From assembly GCF_023006505.1 (NCBI RefSeq), contig NZ_JALBGV010000032.1, forward strand, positions 1 through 61,098: a DNA stretch of 61,098 nt. Reading direction: 5' to 3'. The translations under genes were made by a program, and so were the position numbers. The notes under the pieces are model-generated. The model was not told the origin of the DNA, did not search any database, and saw only the letters and a list, made by a program, of their open reading frames with translations. The stretch's first letter is position 1. Each line of letters begins with the position of its first letter. Positions 18,987 to 28,365 of this stretch are shown piece after piece. This stretch comes from Neorhizobium sp. SHOUNA12A. GTDB taxonomy: Bacteria > Pseudomonadota > Alphaproteobacteria > Rhizobiales > Rhizobiaceae.

Positions 18987-18992
18987 GCCTTA

Positions 18993-19661
18993 GTGACCAA
19001 CCTCGACACCAAGGTGCTTCTGAAGCTGATGGCCTGGCTTTCGCCGGCCTTTCCGATCGGCGGTTTCGCCTATTCGGGCGGGCTCGAACGGGCGGTGCAC
19101 GATGGCCTCGTCAAGGATGCGGCAGGCCTGATCGCCTGGCTGACGAGCCTGCTGGGGCACGGCGCCTTGTGGAATGACTCCGTGCTGTTCGGCGAAGCCT
19201 GGCGGCAGTTCGAGGACGAGGCCGCGTTGAAGGAGGTGGCCGAACTGGGGTTGGCGCTTGCAGGCTCCGCAGAGCGCCACGTGGAGACATTGTCGCTTGG
19301 CCAGGCGTTCGCTTCAGCCGCCTCCGCCTGGCCGCATCCTGTCCTCGATCGCCTGCCGCCGGCTGTGCCCTTCCCGGTCGCAGTCGGCGCGGTTGCGGCG
19401 GCGCATGGCGTAGCGGCAGCGCAGGCGTTGGCAGCCTATCTGCATGCGGCCGTCTCGCAATCGGTGTCTGCCGGTATCAGGCTTGGGGTTTCCGGGCAGG
19501 TGGAAGGGGTGGCCATCCTCGCCGAGATCGAGGACCTGATCAGCCAGATTGCCGAGAAGGCAAGCCTTGCCACGCTTGACGATCTCGGCGGTGCGGCAGT
19601 GCAGGCGGAAATAGCTTCGCTTCGGCATGAAACGCAACATTCGCGGCTTTTCCGCTCCTGA
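18993..19661 (+). CDS. ureF: Urease accessory protein UreF
   Basis: A 222-residue helical protein starting with GTG at 18993. [21 protein letters not shown] is the family's N-terminal signature, and the ending HSRLFRS is the usual UreF tail that docks on UreD. UreF gates GTP hydrolysis by UreG during urease activation. The reading frame ends 43 bases before the chosen ureG start. Confidence 0.95.
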   Translation: MTNLDTKVLLKLMAWLSPAFPIGGFAYSGGLERAVHDGLVKDAAGLIAWLTSLLGHGALWNDSVLFGEAWRQFEDEAALKEVAELGLALAGSAERHVETLSLGQAFASAASAWPHPVLDRLPPAVPFPVAVGAVAAAHGVAAAQALAAYLHAAVSQSVSAGIRLGVSGQVEGVAILAEIEDLISQIAEKASLATLDDLGGAAVQAEIASLRHETQHSRLFRS

Positions 19662-19704
19662 AAGCGGGCCTAAGCTGAAGTCTGGAAGAATGAAAGGACG
19701 ACAC

Positions 19705-20316
19705 ATGAAATCGGCGAACGGACCTTTGCGCGTCGGTATCGGCGGGCCTGTCGGCTCCGGCAAGACGGCACTGACCGAAAAGCTCTGCAAGGCGATGCGG
19801 GAGGATTATTCCGTCGCGGTCGTCACCAACGATATCTATACCAAGGAGGATGCCGAGGCGCTGGTGCGCTGCCAGGCGTTGTCTTCCGACCGCATCGTCG
19901 GCGTCGAGACCGGCGGCTGTCCGCATACCGCCATCCGCGAGGACGCGACGATCAATCTGCAGGCGATCGCGGGGCTTAACGAGCGTTTCCCGGATCTCGA
20001 CGTGGTGTTCATCGAATCGGGCGGCGACAATCTCGCGGCGACCTTTTCGCCCGATCTTGCCGACATCACCATCTATGTGATCTCCACCTGCCAGGGCGAG
20101 GAAATCCCGCGCAAGGGCGGTCCGGGGATTACCCGCTCCGACCTGCTGATCATCAACAAGAAGGATCTGGCTCCCTATGTCGACGTCGATCTCGACGTGA
20201 TGGACCGCGACGCGTACCGCATGCGCGAGGCCAAGCCGCATCTGTTCACCGATCTGAAGCGCGGCGTCGGCGTGGACCATGTGGTCCGTTTCCTGAAGGA
20301 GCAGGGCGGGCTTTGA
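19705..20316 (+). CDS. ureG: Urease accessory GTPase UreG
   Basis: A 203-residue SIMIBI-class GTPase. The P-loop is [11 protein letters not shown], the metal-binding Cys-Pro-His is in [10 protein letters not shown], and ESGGDNL and [10 protein letters not shown] complete the nucleotide site. I chose the ATG at 19705 because family homology begins at [14 protein letters not shown]; an upstream in-frame ATG at 19627 lies inside ureF. It supplies GTP-dependent nickel insertion and closes the urease operon. Confidence 0.97.
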   Translation: MKSANGPLRVGIGGPVGSGKTALTEKLCKAMREDYSVAVVTNDIYTKEDAEALVRCQALSSDRIVGVETGGCPHTAIREDATINLQAIAGLNERFPDLDVVFIESGGDNLAATFSPDLADITIYVISTCQGEEIPRKGGPGITRSDLLIINKKDLAPYVDVDLDVMDRDAYRMREAKPHLFTDLKRGVGVDHVVRFLKEQGGL

Positions 20317-20324
20317 AAAGATTG

Positions 20325-20354
20325 AGGCCGGCGGCCCCTCGAAGCCACCGGCCT
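20325..20354 (+). terminator. Possible terminator after ureG
   Basis: AGGCCGGCGG pairs with CCACCGGCCT with one mismatch around a ten-base loop, eight bases after the ureG stop. The T-run that should follow is weak (TTATCTG), so strength is uncertain. Confidence 0.4.
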
Positions 20355-20442
20355 TATCTGCATGCTGCGGTCCCACCGCCAGTATCGCTGCATGCATCCA
20401 AAGAGAGCCCAGGCCCGCCCGCCCGATCTCGCTTCTTGAACT

Positions 20443-21147
20443 TCAGATTTCGCGCAGGGCCTGCACGTCGACGACCTGGATCACTCGCCCGCGCACCGTC
20501 ACTCCGGTCCGCCGGAGAGTGGAGAATGCGCGGGAGAGCGCCTCGGGAGCCAATCCCAACATGCCCGCGAGCAGGTTCTTCTGGAAAGGCAGGCGGATGG
20601 AGGCCGGGCCGCCATCCACAGGGCATCTTTTCAGTATATAGTCGGCCACCCGCTGCGGTGCCGTATGCAACCTGTCGTTGGCGACGCAGTCCATCGTGGT
20701 GATGAGGTGTTTTGACAGCGAAGTGATCACCGCCTTGGCGATATCCCGCTCCTGTTCGGCCAGATCCCGCACCGCCTGCATGTCGAAACGGGCAAGCGTC
20801 GTGGCTTCGGCCGTCTGGGCGTGGTAGCGGTATTTCGTACCGCCATAAAGAAGACATTCAGCGAACGTGTCGCCCGGGCTGCAGATTCGGATATCCGCCT
20901 CGCGGCCGTCCCGATTGAGCTGGTAAAGTCGCACATAGCCGCTGAGAACGCAGAAAAAAGCGTCAGCATTCTCGCCTTCGCGGAAGATCGATTTGCGGTT
21001 CGTCAAGCTGACGACGCTCATGGCCGACATCATCCGGACGAGCGAATTGCCGCTCAGGCTGGTCAGGAAAGGCGTCTTCATGAGGACGGCCCGATCCCTG
21101 TTGTTGAGCTTCAAATTGCTGTTCATCATATCCGTCGTCTCTTCCAT
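20443..21147 (-). CDS. Crp/Fnr family transcriptional regulator
   Basis: A 234-residue regulator with an N-terminal cyclic-nucleotide-binding-type beta roll (about residues 30 to 145) and a C-terminal winged helix. The recognition helix, PEALSRAFSTLRRTG, keeps the Glu-x-x-Ser-Arg pattern that gives FNR and FixK proteins specificity for TTGAT half-sites. No cysteine cluster is present in the first 60 residues, so it is not an iron-sulfur FNR and is closer to NnrR/Dnr or FixK-like proteins. A matching FNR-type box lies about 60 bases upstream of its start, suggesting autoregulation or control by a paralogue. It is convergent with ureG. Confidence 0.88.
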   Translation of the reverse strand: MEETTDMMNSNLKLNNRDRAVLMKTPFLTSLSGNSLVRMMSAMSVVSLTNRKSIFREGENADAFFCVLSGYVRLYQLNRDGREADIRICSPGDTFAECLLYGGTKYRYHAQTAEATTLARFDMQAVRDLAEQERDIAKAVITSLSKHLITTMDCVANDRLHTAPQRVADYILKRCPVDGGPASIRLPFQKNLLAGMLGLAPEALSRAFSTLRRTGVTVRGRVIQVVDVQALREI

Positions 21148-21206
21148 AACCCGAACCGCCGCGCATTCCCGATACTGCTAAAATAACAGGTTCATGAAAT
21201 CTGATT

Positions 21207-21220
21207 TTGACATCGATCAA
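21207..21220 (-). promoter_or_regulatory. FNR/FixK-type box upstream of the Crp/Fnr gene
   Basis: TTGACATCGATCAA matches the anaerobox TTGAT-N4-ATCAA at nine of ten fixed positions. It ends 60 bases before the ATG of the Crp/Fnr gene, in a suitable place for transcriptional control of that gene. Confidence 0.6.
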
Positions 21221-21271
21221 ATCCGTGCAATTTTTCTGCAATCTCCGCGAGCCGGTTATTTCCAACGAAAA

Positions 21272-21295
21272 ACGCCGGGCCAACAGGCCCGGCGT
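21272..21295 (-). terminator. Rho-independent terminator of the RND efflux operon
   Basis: A perfect ten-base-pair stem, ACGCCGGGCC with GGCCCGGCGT, closes a four-base loop. Read on the minus strand it is followed directly by TTTTTCG. It lies 27 bases after the stop of the RND permease gene and separates it from the Crp/Fnr gene. Confidence 0.85.
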
Positions 21296-21322
21296 CGCCG
21301 AAATATAGTCTGGAGATGATAC

Positions 21323-24300
21323 TTATTCCGCGGCCAGAGGCGGCAGGCGTAGCACCTTGCTGCTGGCTTGGGCGCCGGGAGAACGATCGTCGTTGGCGCT
21401 CGTCTGCCGTTCCATCTGGTTGAGGCGTTCTTCCAGGGCCGCGATCGACTGAGCGTATTTGCGCGCCTCCTGGCTGAGTTCCTCGTTGGAAAGACCGAAG
21501 TCTTCCTGTTCCTTCTTGCCGACCATGCGGCCGAAGATCTTGCCGAGCAGGCGCGACAGGTCGTCCATGATCAGGAAGAAGGACGGCACGACGAGAAGCG
21601 AGAGCACCGTCGAGACGATAATGCCCCCCATCACGGCGATTGCCATTGGTGCACGGAAGGAGCCGCCTTCGCCGACGCCGAGCGCCGAGGGCAGCATGCC
21701 TGCCGACATGGCAATCGAAGTCATGATGATCGGACGGGCGCGCTTGCGGCCGGCTTCCACCATGGCATGGACCCGTTCCATGCCCTGCCGCTTCATCTCG
21801 ATCGCGAAGTCCACCAGAAGGATGGCGTTCTTGGTGACGATACCCATCAGCATCAGGATACCGATCAGGACCGGCATCGACAGCGCGTTCTGGGTGATGA
21901 TCAGCGCCACCGCCACGCCACCGATCGCAAGCGGCAGCGAGAACAGGATGGTGAAGGGCTGGATGACGTCCTTGAAGAGCAGGATCAGCACCACGAGCAC
22001 CAGCATCAGGCCCATCAGCATGGCATTGCCGAAGCTCTGCTGCATTTCTGCCTGCACCTTGGCGTCGCCGCTTTCGGCCAGACGAACCGTCTTCGGCAAT
22101 TCGGTCTCGGCGACGATGCGCTTGAACTCGGCAGATGCGGTATCGAGCGCAGTGCCGAAGGGCACGTCGGAGCCGATTGCGACCACGCGGTTGCGGTCGT
22201 TGCGCTTGATCGAGCTCGGGCCTTCCGAATAGTCGATGTCGGCGACGCTGTAGAGAGGCACGCTGGCACCGGCCGCGGTCTTGATCTTCAAGGCGCGGAT
22301 CGAGGCGAGATCGCGGCGGACGTCGAGCGAGGCCTGGACGCGGATCGGGATCTGCCGGTCGTCGAGCGAGATCTTGGCAAGGTTGGCATCGACATCGCCG
22401 ATCGTCGCGACGCGGACGGTCTGGGCGATCTGCTGCGGCGTGATGCCGAGGCGCGAGGCCTCCGCCATGCGCGGCCGGATCTGCAGTTCCGGACGGGGCA
22501 GGGCGCCTTCCGAAGAAACGTTGGCGAGGACCGGCGAGGCCCGCAGCTTCGATTCCAGCATGCTGACGGCTTCGGTCAGGTCCGCCTCGCTGGTGGAGAG
22601 GAAGTTGAACGAAAGGTCACGTTCCGCGCGGTCGTTGACCTTGGAGATCCGCACATCCGGAATGGATCGGACAGCTGCAAAGATATCCTTTTCGACATCC
22701 CATTGCGGACGCGTGCGGCCGTTTTCCTTCATCTTCGGGACAAAGTCGCGGATGAGGGGGATCGATCCCAGGCCCTTGTTGACCAGGGTCTTTACCAGCG
22801 AATGGTCGATGTTCTGCAGGATGACGCGCACGGTTGCGCGTCGCAGTTCGAGGTCTCCCTTCGGCGAAGCACCGCCGAGGATGAAGACGCTCTCGACACC
22901 GTCGATGTGGCGTATCGCATCATAGACGACGTCGGTGCTGGTGGCCGTTTCGTCGAGCGTCGCGTTCGGCGGGAGTTCCACCGACAATACGACGCGCGAA
23001 GAGTCGTCCGGCGGCAGGAAGCTGCCGGGGACCTGGGAGAGCAGCATGACCGAGCCGATCAGGAAGCCGATCGCGGCCAGCATCGTCGTATATCGCCAGT
23101 ACCAGCGACGGGTCGTGCCGGTGACGAGGCGCGTATAGGCCTTCATGATCCAACCGTCGTTGTCGTGATGGTCTTCCATCCCGTCTTCGGGGCTCATCAG
23201 ATAGGCAGCCATCAGCGGCGTGATCAGTCGCGCCACAGCAAGCGAGAAGAACACCGAGAAAGCAACGGTCAGGCCGAACTGGATAAAGTATTGGCCCGGG
23301 ACGCCCGGCATGAAGGATACAGGCACGAACACCGCAATGATCGTGAAGCTGGTGGCGATGACGGCGAGACCGATTTCGTCCGCCGCCTCGAGCGCCGCTC
23401 GATAGGGCGTCTTACCCATCTTGATATGCCGCGCAATATTCTCGATCTCGACGATCGCGTCGTCGACGAGAATACCCGTCGCAAGCGTCAGCGCCAGGAA
23501 GCTGACGAGGTTCAGCGAGAACCCCATGAGATCCATGATCCAGAAGGTCGGCACCGCCGAAAGCGGCAGGGCGACCGCCGCGATCAGCGTCGCGCGCCAG
23601 TTCCGCAGGAACAGGAACACCACGATGACGGCGAGGACCGAGCCTTCCACCAGCGTATGGAGGGCAGCTTCGTAATTGCCGTAGGTGAAGTAGACGGAGT
23701 CGTCGACCATTTCGATCGCGACGTTCGGATTGGTCTTGCGCACTCCATCGAGGCTGGTGGCGACGGTTTCGGCGACCGAGACCTCGCTTGCGCCCTTGGC
23801 GCGGAACACGGCGAAAGTGACGGATGGCGTGCCGTTGAAGCGCGAGAAGGATTTCGGCTCCTCGTAGGTGTCGGTGATGGTGCCGAGCTCGGTCAGCTTG
23901 ACGAACTGGCCGTTGGGCAGCGTGATCGTCGTGTCGGCAAGCTGAGCGACGCTGCGGGCATCGCCGAGCGTGCGGATCGTCTGTTCGTTGCCGGCCACCT
24001 GGCCGCGGCCGGAGCCGAGATCGACGTTGGTACCGCGCATCTGGGTGCTGACATCGGCAGCGGTAATGCCATAGGCGTCGAGCTTGGCGGGGTTCAGCGA
24101 CACCCGGACTTCACGGTCGGAGCCGCCGTAACGGTCGATGCGGCCGACGCCGGGCTGGCCCTGCAGGGCGCGCTTGACCGTGTCGTCGACGAACCAGGAG
24201 AGCTCTTCGAGCGTCATGTTCGGGGAGGAGACGGCGAATGTCTGGATCGCTTGGCCTTCGACGTCGACCTTGGTGACGACAGGCTCCTCGATGCCGGCGG

Positions 24301-24667
24301 GAAGGTCGCTGCGGATCTTGTCGATCGCGTCCTTGGTATCCTGCACGGCTTCGGCCGTCGGCTTTTCGATGCGGAAGACGACGACCGTCTGCGATTGGCC
24401 GTCGGTCACCGTCGACTGGATTTCATCGATGCCGCTGATTGAGGCGACAGCGTCCTCGATTTCCTTCGTCACCTGCATTTCCAGTTCGGCAGGGGCGGCG
24501 CCGCTCTGGGTGACGGTGATCGACACGACCGGAACGTCGATGTTCGGGAAACGGGTGATCGGCAGCGCGTAGAACGACTGAATGCCGACAATAAGCAGCA
24601 GGGCAAAACCGAGCATCGGCGCTATCGGATTGCGGATCGACCAAGCAGAGAAGTTCATGCGGCTCAA
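21323..24667 (-). CDS. RND efflux permease (HAE1/AcrB type)
   Basis: A 1114-residue inner-membrane pump with the duplicated 6-plus-6 membrane layout and two large periplasmic loops. The proton-relay residues are conserved: paired Asp in GILVDDAIVEIEN (TM4) and Lys in GIVTKNAILLVDFA (TM10). Relative to AcrB (1049) it has about 60 extra C-terminal residues, charged and coiled-coil-like (EELSQEARKYAQSIAALEERL) and then disordered. It pumps toxic compounds with the adaptor encoded two bases upstream; no outer-membrane channel gene is nearby, so TolC must come from elsewhere. Confidence 0.93.
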   Translation of the reverse strand: MSRMNFSAWSIRNPIAPMLGFALLLIVGIQSFYALPITRFPNIDVPVVSITVTQSGAAPAELEMQVTKEIEDAVASISGIDEIQSTVTDGQSQTVVVFRIEKPTAEAVQDTKDAIDKIRSDLPAGIEEPVVTKVDVEGQAIQTFAVSSPNMTLEELSWFVDDTVKRALQGQPGVGRIDRYGGSDREVRVSLNPAKLDAYGITAADVSTQMRGTNVDLGSGRGQVAGNEQTIRTLGDARSVAQLADTTITLPNGQFVKLTELGTITDTYEEPKSFSRFNGTPSVTFAVFRAKGASEVSVAETVATSLDGVRKTNPNVAIEMVDDSVYFTYGNYEAALHTLVEGSVLAVIVVFLFLRNWRATLIAAVALPLSAVPTFWIMDLMGFSLNLVSFLALTLATGILVDDAIVEIENIARHIKMGKTPYRAALEAADEIGLAVIATSFTIIAVFVPVSFMPGVPGQYFIQFGLTVAFSVFFSLAVARLITPLMAAYLMSPEDGMEDHHDNDGWIMKAYTRLVTGTTRRWYWRYTTMLAAIGFLIGSVMLLSQVPGSFLPPDDSSRVVLSVELPPNATLDETATSTDVVYDAIRHIDGVESVFILGGASPKGDLELRRATVRVILQNIDHSLVKTLVNKGLGSIPLIRDFVPKMKENGRTRPQWDVEKDIFAAVRSIPDVRISKVNDRAERDLSFNFLSTSEADLTEAVSMLESKLRASPVLANVSSEGALPRPELQIRPRMAEASRLGITPQQIAQTVRVATIGDVDANLAKISLDDRQIPIRVQASLDVRRDLASIRALKIKTAAGASVPLYSVADIDYSEGPSSIKRNDRNRVVAIGSDVPFGTALDTASAEFKRIVAETELPKTVRLAESGDAKVQAEMQQSFGNAMLMGLMLVLVVLILLFKDVIQPFTILFSLPLAIGGVAVALIITQNALSMPVLIGILMLMGIVTKNAILLVDFAIEMKRQGMERVHAMVEAGRKRARPIIMTSIAMSAGMLPSALGVGEGGSFRAPMAIAVMGGIIVSTVLSLLVVPSFFLIMDDLSRLLGKIFGRMVGKKEQEDFGLSNEELSQEARKYAQSIAALEERLNQMERQTSANDDRSPGAQASSKVLRLPPLAAE

Positions 24668-24669
24668 CC

Positions 24670-25908
24670 TCAGTTCGCAATAGCGGCGGGTTCGGCCGGG
24701 ACCGGAGCGATCTTGTCGCCGTCCCGGACGAAGGCGCCGGCCTTCGCAACGACAATGTCACCGGCCGTAAGACCGCTGACGACCTGCACGAAACCGCCAT
24801 CCTGGATGCCGGTTTCAATCTTCACCTGCTTGACCACATTGTCCTCGACCTTGCGGGCGGTGGAACCGTTCCGCCCGGTGGTGACGGCCGAGAGCGGCAG
24901 CGCCAGGGCATTGGTCTCGGTGATGACGATCTCGGCGCTGCCATACATGCCCGAGCGTGCGCCGGTTTCATCGTCGATGACGATATGCACCGCGCCGAGG
25001 CGGGTGACCGCATCGACCGTCGGGGAGACGAGCCGAACCTTGCCCTCGATCTTCACCTTGCCGCCGGCGACCGTGACGATCGCCTTCTGGCCGGCCTTGA
25101 TCTTCTGGATATCGGTCTCGGACAAGTCGGCGACGAGTTCGATCGCGCCGTCCTTGATGATCGTGAAGAGCGGATTTCCGGTGCCGCTGGCGATCGCTCC
25201 GACCTTGGCGGTGCGGGCGGAAATGACACCCGCCACCGGTGCCTTCACGCCCGTGCGGGCGAGCTTGAGGTTGATATCCTCGATCTGGGCCTCGACCACC
25301 TTGGTGTCGGATTCGCCGACGGCTACCGCCTGCTTGGCAGCATTCAGCCGCGCCTGAGCGACCTCGACGGCGGCGGATGCCTGTTCGAGCTGCGACACCG
25401 TGCCGGTTCCGCTCTGGCTGAGCTTCTGGAGGCGGTCGCGCTGGCGCGTCGTGTCGGCGACGTTGGCCTGAGCCTCGATAACCTGCGCCTGATATTGCGC
25501 AACCGCAGCTTGAGCCTTCGCCTTATTGGCCTGGAGCTGGCTCTTCTGGAGAAGCAGCGCGTCGTCGTTCAGCATCGCAAGCACGCTGTCGGCCTTCACT
25601 TCGTCGCCGACGTCGGCATTCAGCGTCTTGATCGACAGGGCGTCGACGAGCGGCTGGACATAGACTTCCTCGACGGGCCTGACCGTGCCGGTGGCAATGA
25701 CGCGGTCAACCAGCGGCTTCTCGATTGCCTCGGTTACGACGATGGAAGGCAGCTTGATTTCCGTCTGCGCCGGGGCGGGCTTGGCCGCCGCTTCCTGCGC
25801 AAACGCGGAACTGGGACTCAGTGCAGAGCTTGCGGCAAGGGCGATGCTTGCGCCGAGGGCAAGCTTGAGAGCCGGGTTCCCGGCAGACTGGGTGAACTTG
25901 CGAAACAT
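24670..25908 (-). CDS. RND efflux periplasmic adaptor (MFP)
   Basis: A 412-residue membrane fusion protein. A signal peptide (about 38 residues, ending SSAFAQE) precedes a barrel-sandwich hybrid domain (TLNADVGDEVKADSVLAML), a long alpha-hairpin (about residues 115 to 205, rich in Ala and Gln) and a beta-barrel domain with GVKAPVAGVISARTAKVG. It bridges the RND permease to an outer-membrane channel. It is the first gene of a two-gene operon; the 294 bases upstream carry its promoter, but no regulator gene is adjacent. Confidence 0.92.
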   Translation of the reverse strand: MFRKFTQSAGNPALKLALGASIALAASSALSPSSAFAQEAAAKPAPAQTEIKLPSIVVTEAIEKPLVDRVIATGTVRPVEEVYVQPLVDALSIKTLNADVGDEVKADSVLAMLNDDALLLQKSQLQANKAKAQAAVAQYQAQVIEAQANVADTTRQRDRLQKLSQSGTGTVSQLEQASAAVEVAQARLNAAKQAVAVGESDTKVVEAQIEDINLKLARTGVKAPVAGVISARTAKVGAIASGTGNPLFTIIKDGAIELVADLSETDIQKIKAGQKAIVTVAGGKVKIEGKVRLVSPTVDAVTRLGAVHIVIDDETGARSGMYGSAEIVITETNALALPLSAVTTGRNGSTARKVEDNVVKQVKIETGIQDGGFVQVVSGLTAGDIVVAKAGAFVRDGDKIAPVPAEPAAIAN

Positions 25909-26202
25909 GCGACTACTTTCAAATTGAAGGTAAGGGGCAAATATTCCGCTGGGAACCGCTCCGGCCGCCTTACGCCCCCTCAGCGCTCAGCAACCCGGAT
26001 CAAGGTGGTAACCGCATAAAACAGTTACAAGACCGGCAGCGAAAGATTCATCAGCGCCCCCACTTCTACGTGTTTGCGTTGCACAAATCAATCCGCTGCC
26101 GTTATGAGACGAATGAGTTTTAGTTATGATTTGAGTGAGAAAAATTTAGAAAACGCGCAACCGATAGCCGAGCGTTCTCCCTCAGCGGGCGACTGGCGAT
26201 TA

Positions 26203-27177
26203 TTATTTCAATGCCGCGTCGGTGATCTCGCTCGTATAGGCGCCTTCCGGCTTCTTGGTGATGATCTTCTGGTCGAGCAGCGCCTTGACCGTGCGGTCGT
26301 AGGTGGCGGTGTCGAGCTTGCCAGTACCGGTGCCGATCAGCTTTGCCACTTCGCCCATCATCCGCTTCTGGTGGTTCTCGTCCTGGCCGCCATTGTCCAT
26401 GACGATCCCGGCTGCTTCGGCAGGATTGGCGATGGCGTATTTCCAGCCCTTCATCGACGCACGGACGAACTTCACCATGGTCTCCTTGAACTTCGGATCC
26501 TTGAGCTTGGTGTCCATCACGTAGAGGCCGTCCTCGAGCAGGTCGTTGCCCATGGCAGAGAAGTTGAAGACGACGAGCTGGTCCGGCTTGAAGCCGGCAT
26601 CGATCGCCTGCCAATATTCGTTATAGGTCATGACCGAAATGCAGTCCGCCTGCTTCTGGATGAGCGGCTGCACGTCAAAGCTCTGCTTCAGCACCGTGAC
26701 GCCGTCCTTGCCACCGTCGGTCTTCAGGCCGAGCTTGTTCATCCAGGCGAAGAACGGATATTCGTTGCCGAAGAACCAGACGCCGAGCGTGTGGCCCTTG
26801 AAGTCGGCTTCGGTCTTGATCGGGCCGTCCTTCGGGCAGATCATCTGCAGGCCGGATTTCTGATAGGGCTGGGCGATGTTGGTGAGCGGCACGCCCTTTT
26901 CACGGGCGACCAGCGCTCCGCCCATCCAGTCGACGATCACGTCTGCGCCGCCGCCGGCGATCACCTGTTCGGGGGCGATGTCCGGGCCGCCCGGCTTGAT
27001 CGTGACGTCGAGGCCTTCTTCCTTGTAGAAGCCCTTGTCCTTGGCGACGTAGTAACCGCCGAACTGGCCTTGAGCGACCCATTTCAGCTGCAGGGTCACC
27101 TTGTCGGCGGCCATCGCCGCCTGGGCTGCTGCGAGCGACATGGCGCCCGCCATCAGCGCAACGAGAATTTTTCTCAT
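26203..27177 (-). CDS. NMT1/ThiY-type ABC transporter substrate-binding protein
   Basis: A 324-residue periplasmic binding protein with a clear signal peptide ending AAMAADK. KVTLQLKWVAQGQFGGYYVAKDKGFY is the signature of the ThiY/NMT1 group, which binds pyrimidine-like or other nitrogen heterocycles. It is the last gene of the operon hypothetical-ATPase-permease-permease-receptor. Because a dihydropyrimidinase and RutR lie just upstream, uptake of a pyrimidine or related ring compound is the likeliest role; the ligand is inferred, not seen. Confidence 0.87.
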   Translation of the reverse strand: MRKILVALMAGAMSLAAAQAAMAADKVTLQLKWVAQGQFGGYYVAKDKGFYKEEGLDVTIKPGGPDIAPEQVIAGGGADVIVDWMGGALVAREKGVPLTNIAQPYQKSGLQMICPKDGPIKTEADFKGHTLGVWFFGNEYPFFAWMNKLGLKTDGGKDGVTVLKQSFDVQPLIQKQADCISVMTYNEYWQAIDAGFKPDQLVVFNFSAMGNDLLEDGLYVMDTKLKDPKFKETMVKFVRASMKGWKYAIANPAEAAGIVMDNGGQDENHQKRMMGEVAKLIGTGTGKLDTATYDRTVKALLDQKIITKKPEGAYTSEITDAALK

Positions 27178-27237
27178 GTTTTTTATCCTTCCCTCTGAGG
27201 TTGCCGGTTCCGCCGAAACGGGCCGGATTTTAAGCGC

Positions 27238-28365
27238 CTAACCACCGCGGTTAGACGGATGCCAGAACGTCGTCGCTCTTTCGCCAAGCGCCACGACGCC
27301 ATAAAAAACCGAACCGATCAGCGCTGCAACAGCGATTTCGGCCCAGACCATGTCGACATTCATGCGGCCGATCTCGGTCGAGATCCGGAAGCCCATGCCG
27401 ACGATCGGCGTGCCGAAGAATTCCGCGACGATCGCGCCGATCAGCGCGAGCGTCGAGTTGATCTTCAGCGCATTGAAGATGAACGGCATGGCGGCCGGCA
27501 GGCGCAGTTTCATCAGCGTCTGCCAGTAGTCGGATGCGTAGGAGCGCATCAGGTCGCGCTCCATGGCGCCCGAAGCCCCAAGCCCTGCCACAGTGTTCAC
27601 CAGCATCGGAAAGAAGGTCATGATGATGACGACGGCGGCCTTCGACTGCCAGTCGAAACCGAACCACATGACCATGATCGGCGCGACGCCGATGATCGGC
27701 AGCGCCGAGACCATGTTGCCGATCGGCAGCAGCCCGCGGCGCAGGAAGGCGATGCGGTCGGCCAGGATGGCGACGACGAAGCCGGAGGCGCAGCCGACGA
27801 CATACCCGAACAGCACGGCCTTGAAGATCGTCTGTTGCACGTCCGCCCAGAGGATCGGCACCGAGCTTGCGAGCCTTGCGCCGATTGAGGACGGCGGCGG
27901 CAGGATGATGAAGGGAATGCCGGCGCCGCGTGTCGCCGCCTCCCAGAGGATCAGGATCCAGGCGCCGAAGATCGCGGGGATCAAAAGGCGCAGGAACGTA
28001 TCTCCGGTTTTGGATTTGGCGCGGATGCCGGACAGGACCGTGACGCAGCGCCAGGCAATCAGCCAGCAGGCCGCGACCATCAGGAAGAAGGCAAACGTCG
28101 CCTTGCCCTCGTTGCCAGCAATGCCCGCGAGCAGCAGCCAGACGGCGAGATGGGGGGCGACGAACAGGGTCATTGCAAGGAGAGGCGGAGAAAGCCTGCT
28201 GAACGAGGCGAGCGCCGCACCGGCGACGAGCAGGAAGATGACGGTGAAGCTGCCGGTGCCGAACGGCGAAGGGGCGTCGCGCGCCATCAGCGGCAGCGAG
28301 GTGAGGGCGGCGAGACAGAGGAGCAGGGCAAAGGTGCCCTGCCAGGAACGAAGAACCGCGGTCAT
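27238..28365 (-). CDS. ABC transporter permease (long N-terminus)
   Basis: A 375-residue inner-membrane permease. The start at 28365 overlaps the stop of the preceding permease gene by four bases (ATGA). The C-terminal 240 residues are a BPD-type permease with the EAA loop MKLRLPAAMPFIFNALKI. The N-terminal 130 residues contain about four additional hydrophobic segments, making it about 100 residues longer than its partner and than typical SsuC/ThiX-type permeases. Together the two form a heterodimeric channel. Confidence 0.87.
   Translation of the reverse strand: MTAVLRSWQGTFALLLCLAALTSLPLMARDAPSPFGTGSFTVIFLLVAGAALASFSRLSPPLLAMTLFVAPHLAVWLLLAGIAGNEGKATFAFFLMVAACWLIAWRCVTVLSGIRAKSKTGDTFLRLLIPAIFGAWILILWEAATRGAGIPFIILPPPSSIGARLASSVPILWADVQQTIFKAVLFGYVVGCASGFVVAILADRIAFLRRGLLPIGNMVSALPIIGVAPIMVMWFGFDWQSKAAVVIIMTFFPMLVNTVAGLGASGAMERDLMRSYASDYWQTLMKLRLPAAMPFIFNALKINSTLALIGAIVAEFFGTPIVGMGFRISTEIGRMNVDMVWAEIAVAALIGSVFYGVVALGERATTFWHPSNRGG

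Noticed and set aside
21368..24442. A 1024-codon open frame on the plus strand across the RND permease gene
   Set aside because: It is antisense to an unmistakable RND protein and rich in His, Asp, Arg and Gly, as expected from G/C-rich third positions read backwards. No domain or ribosome site supports it.
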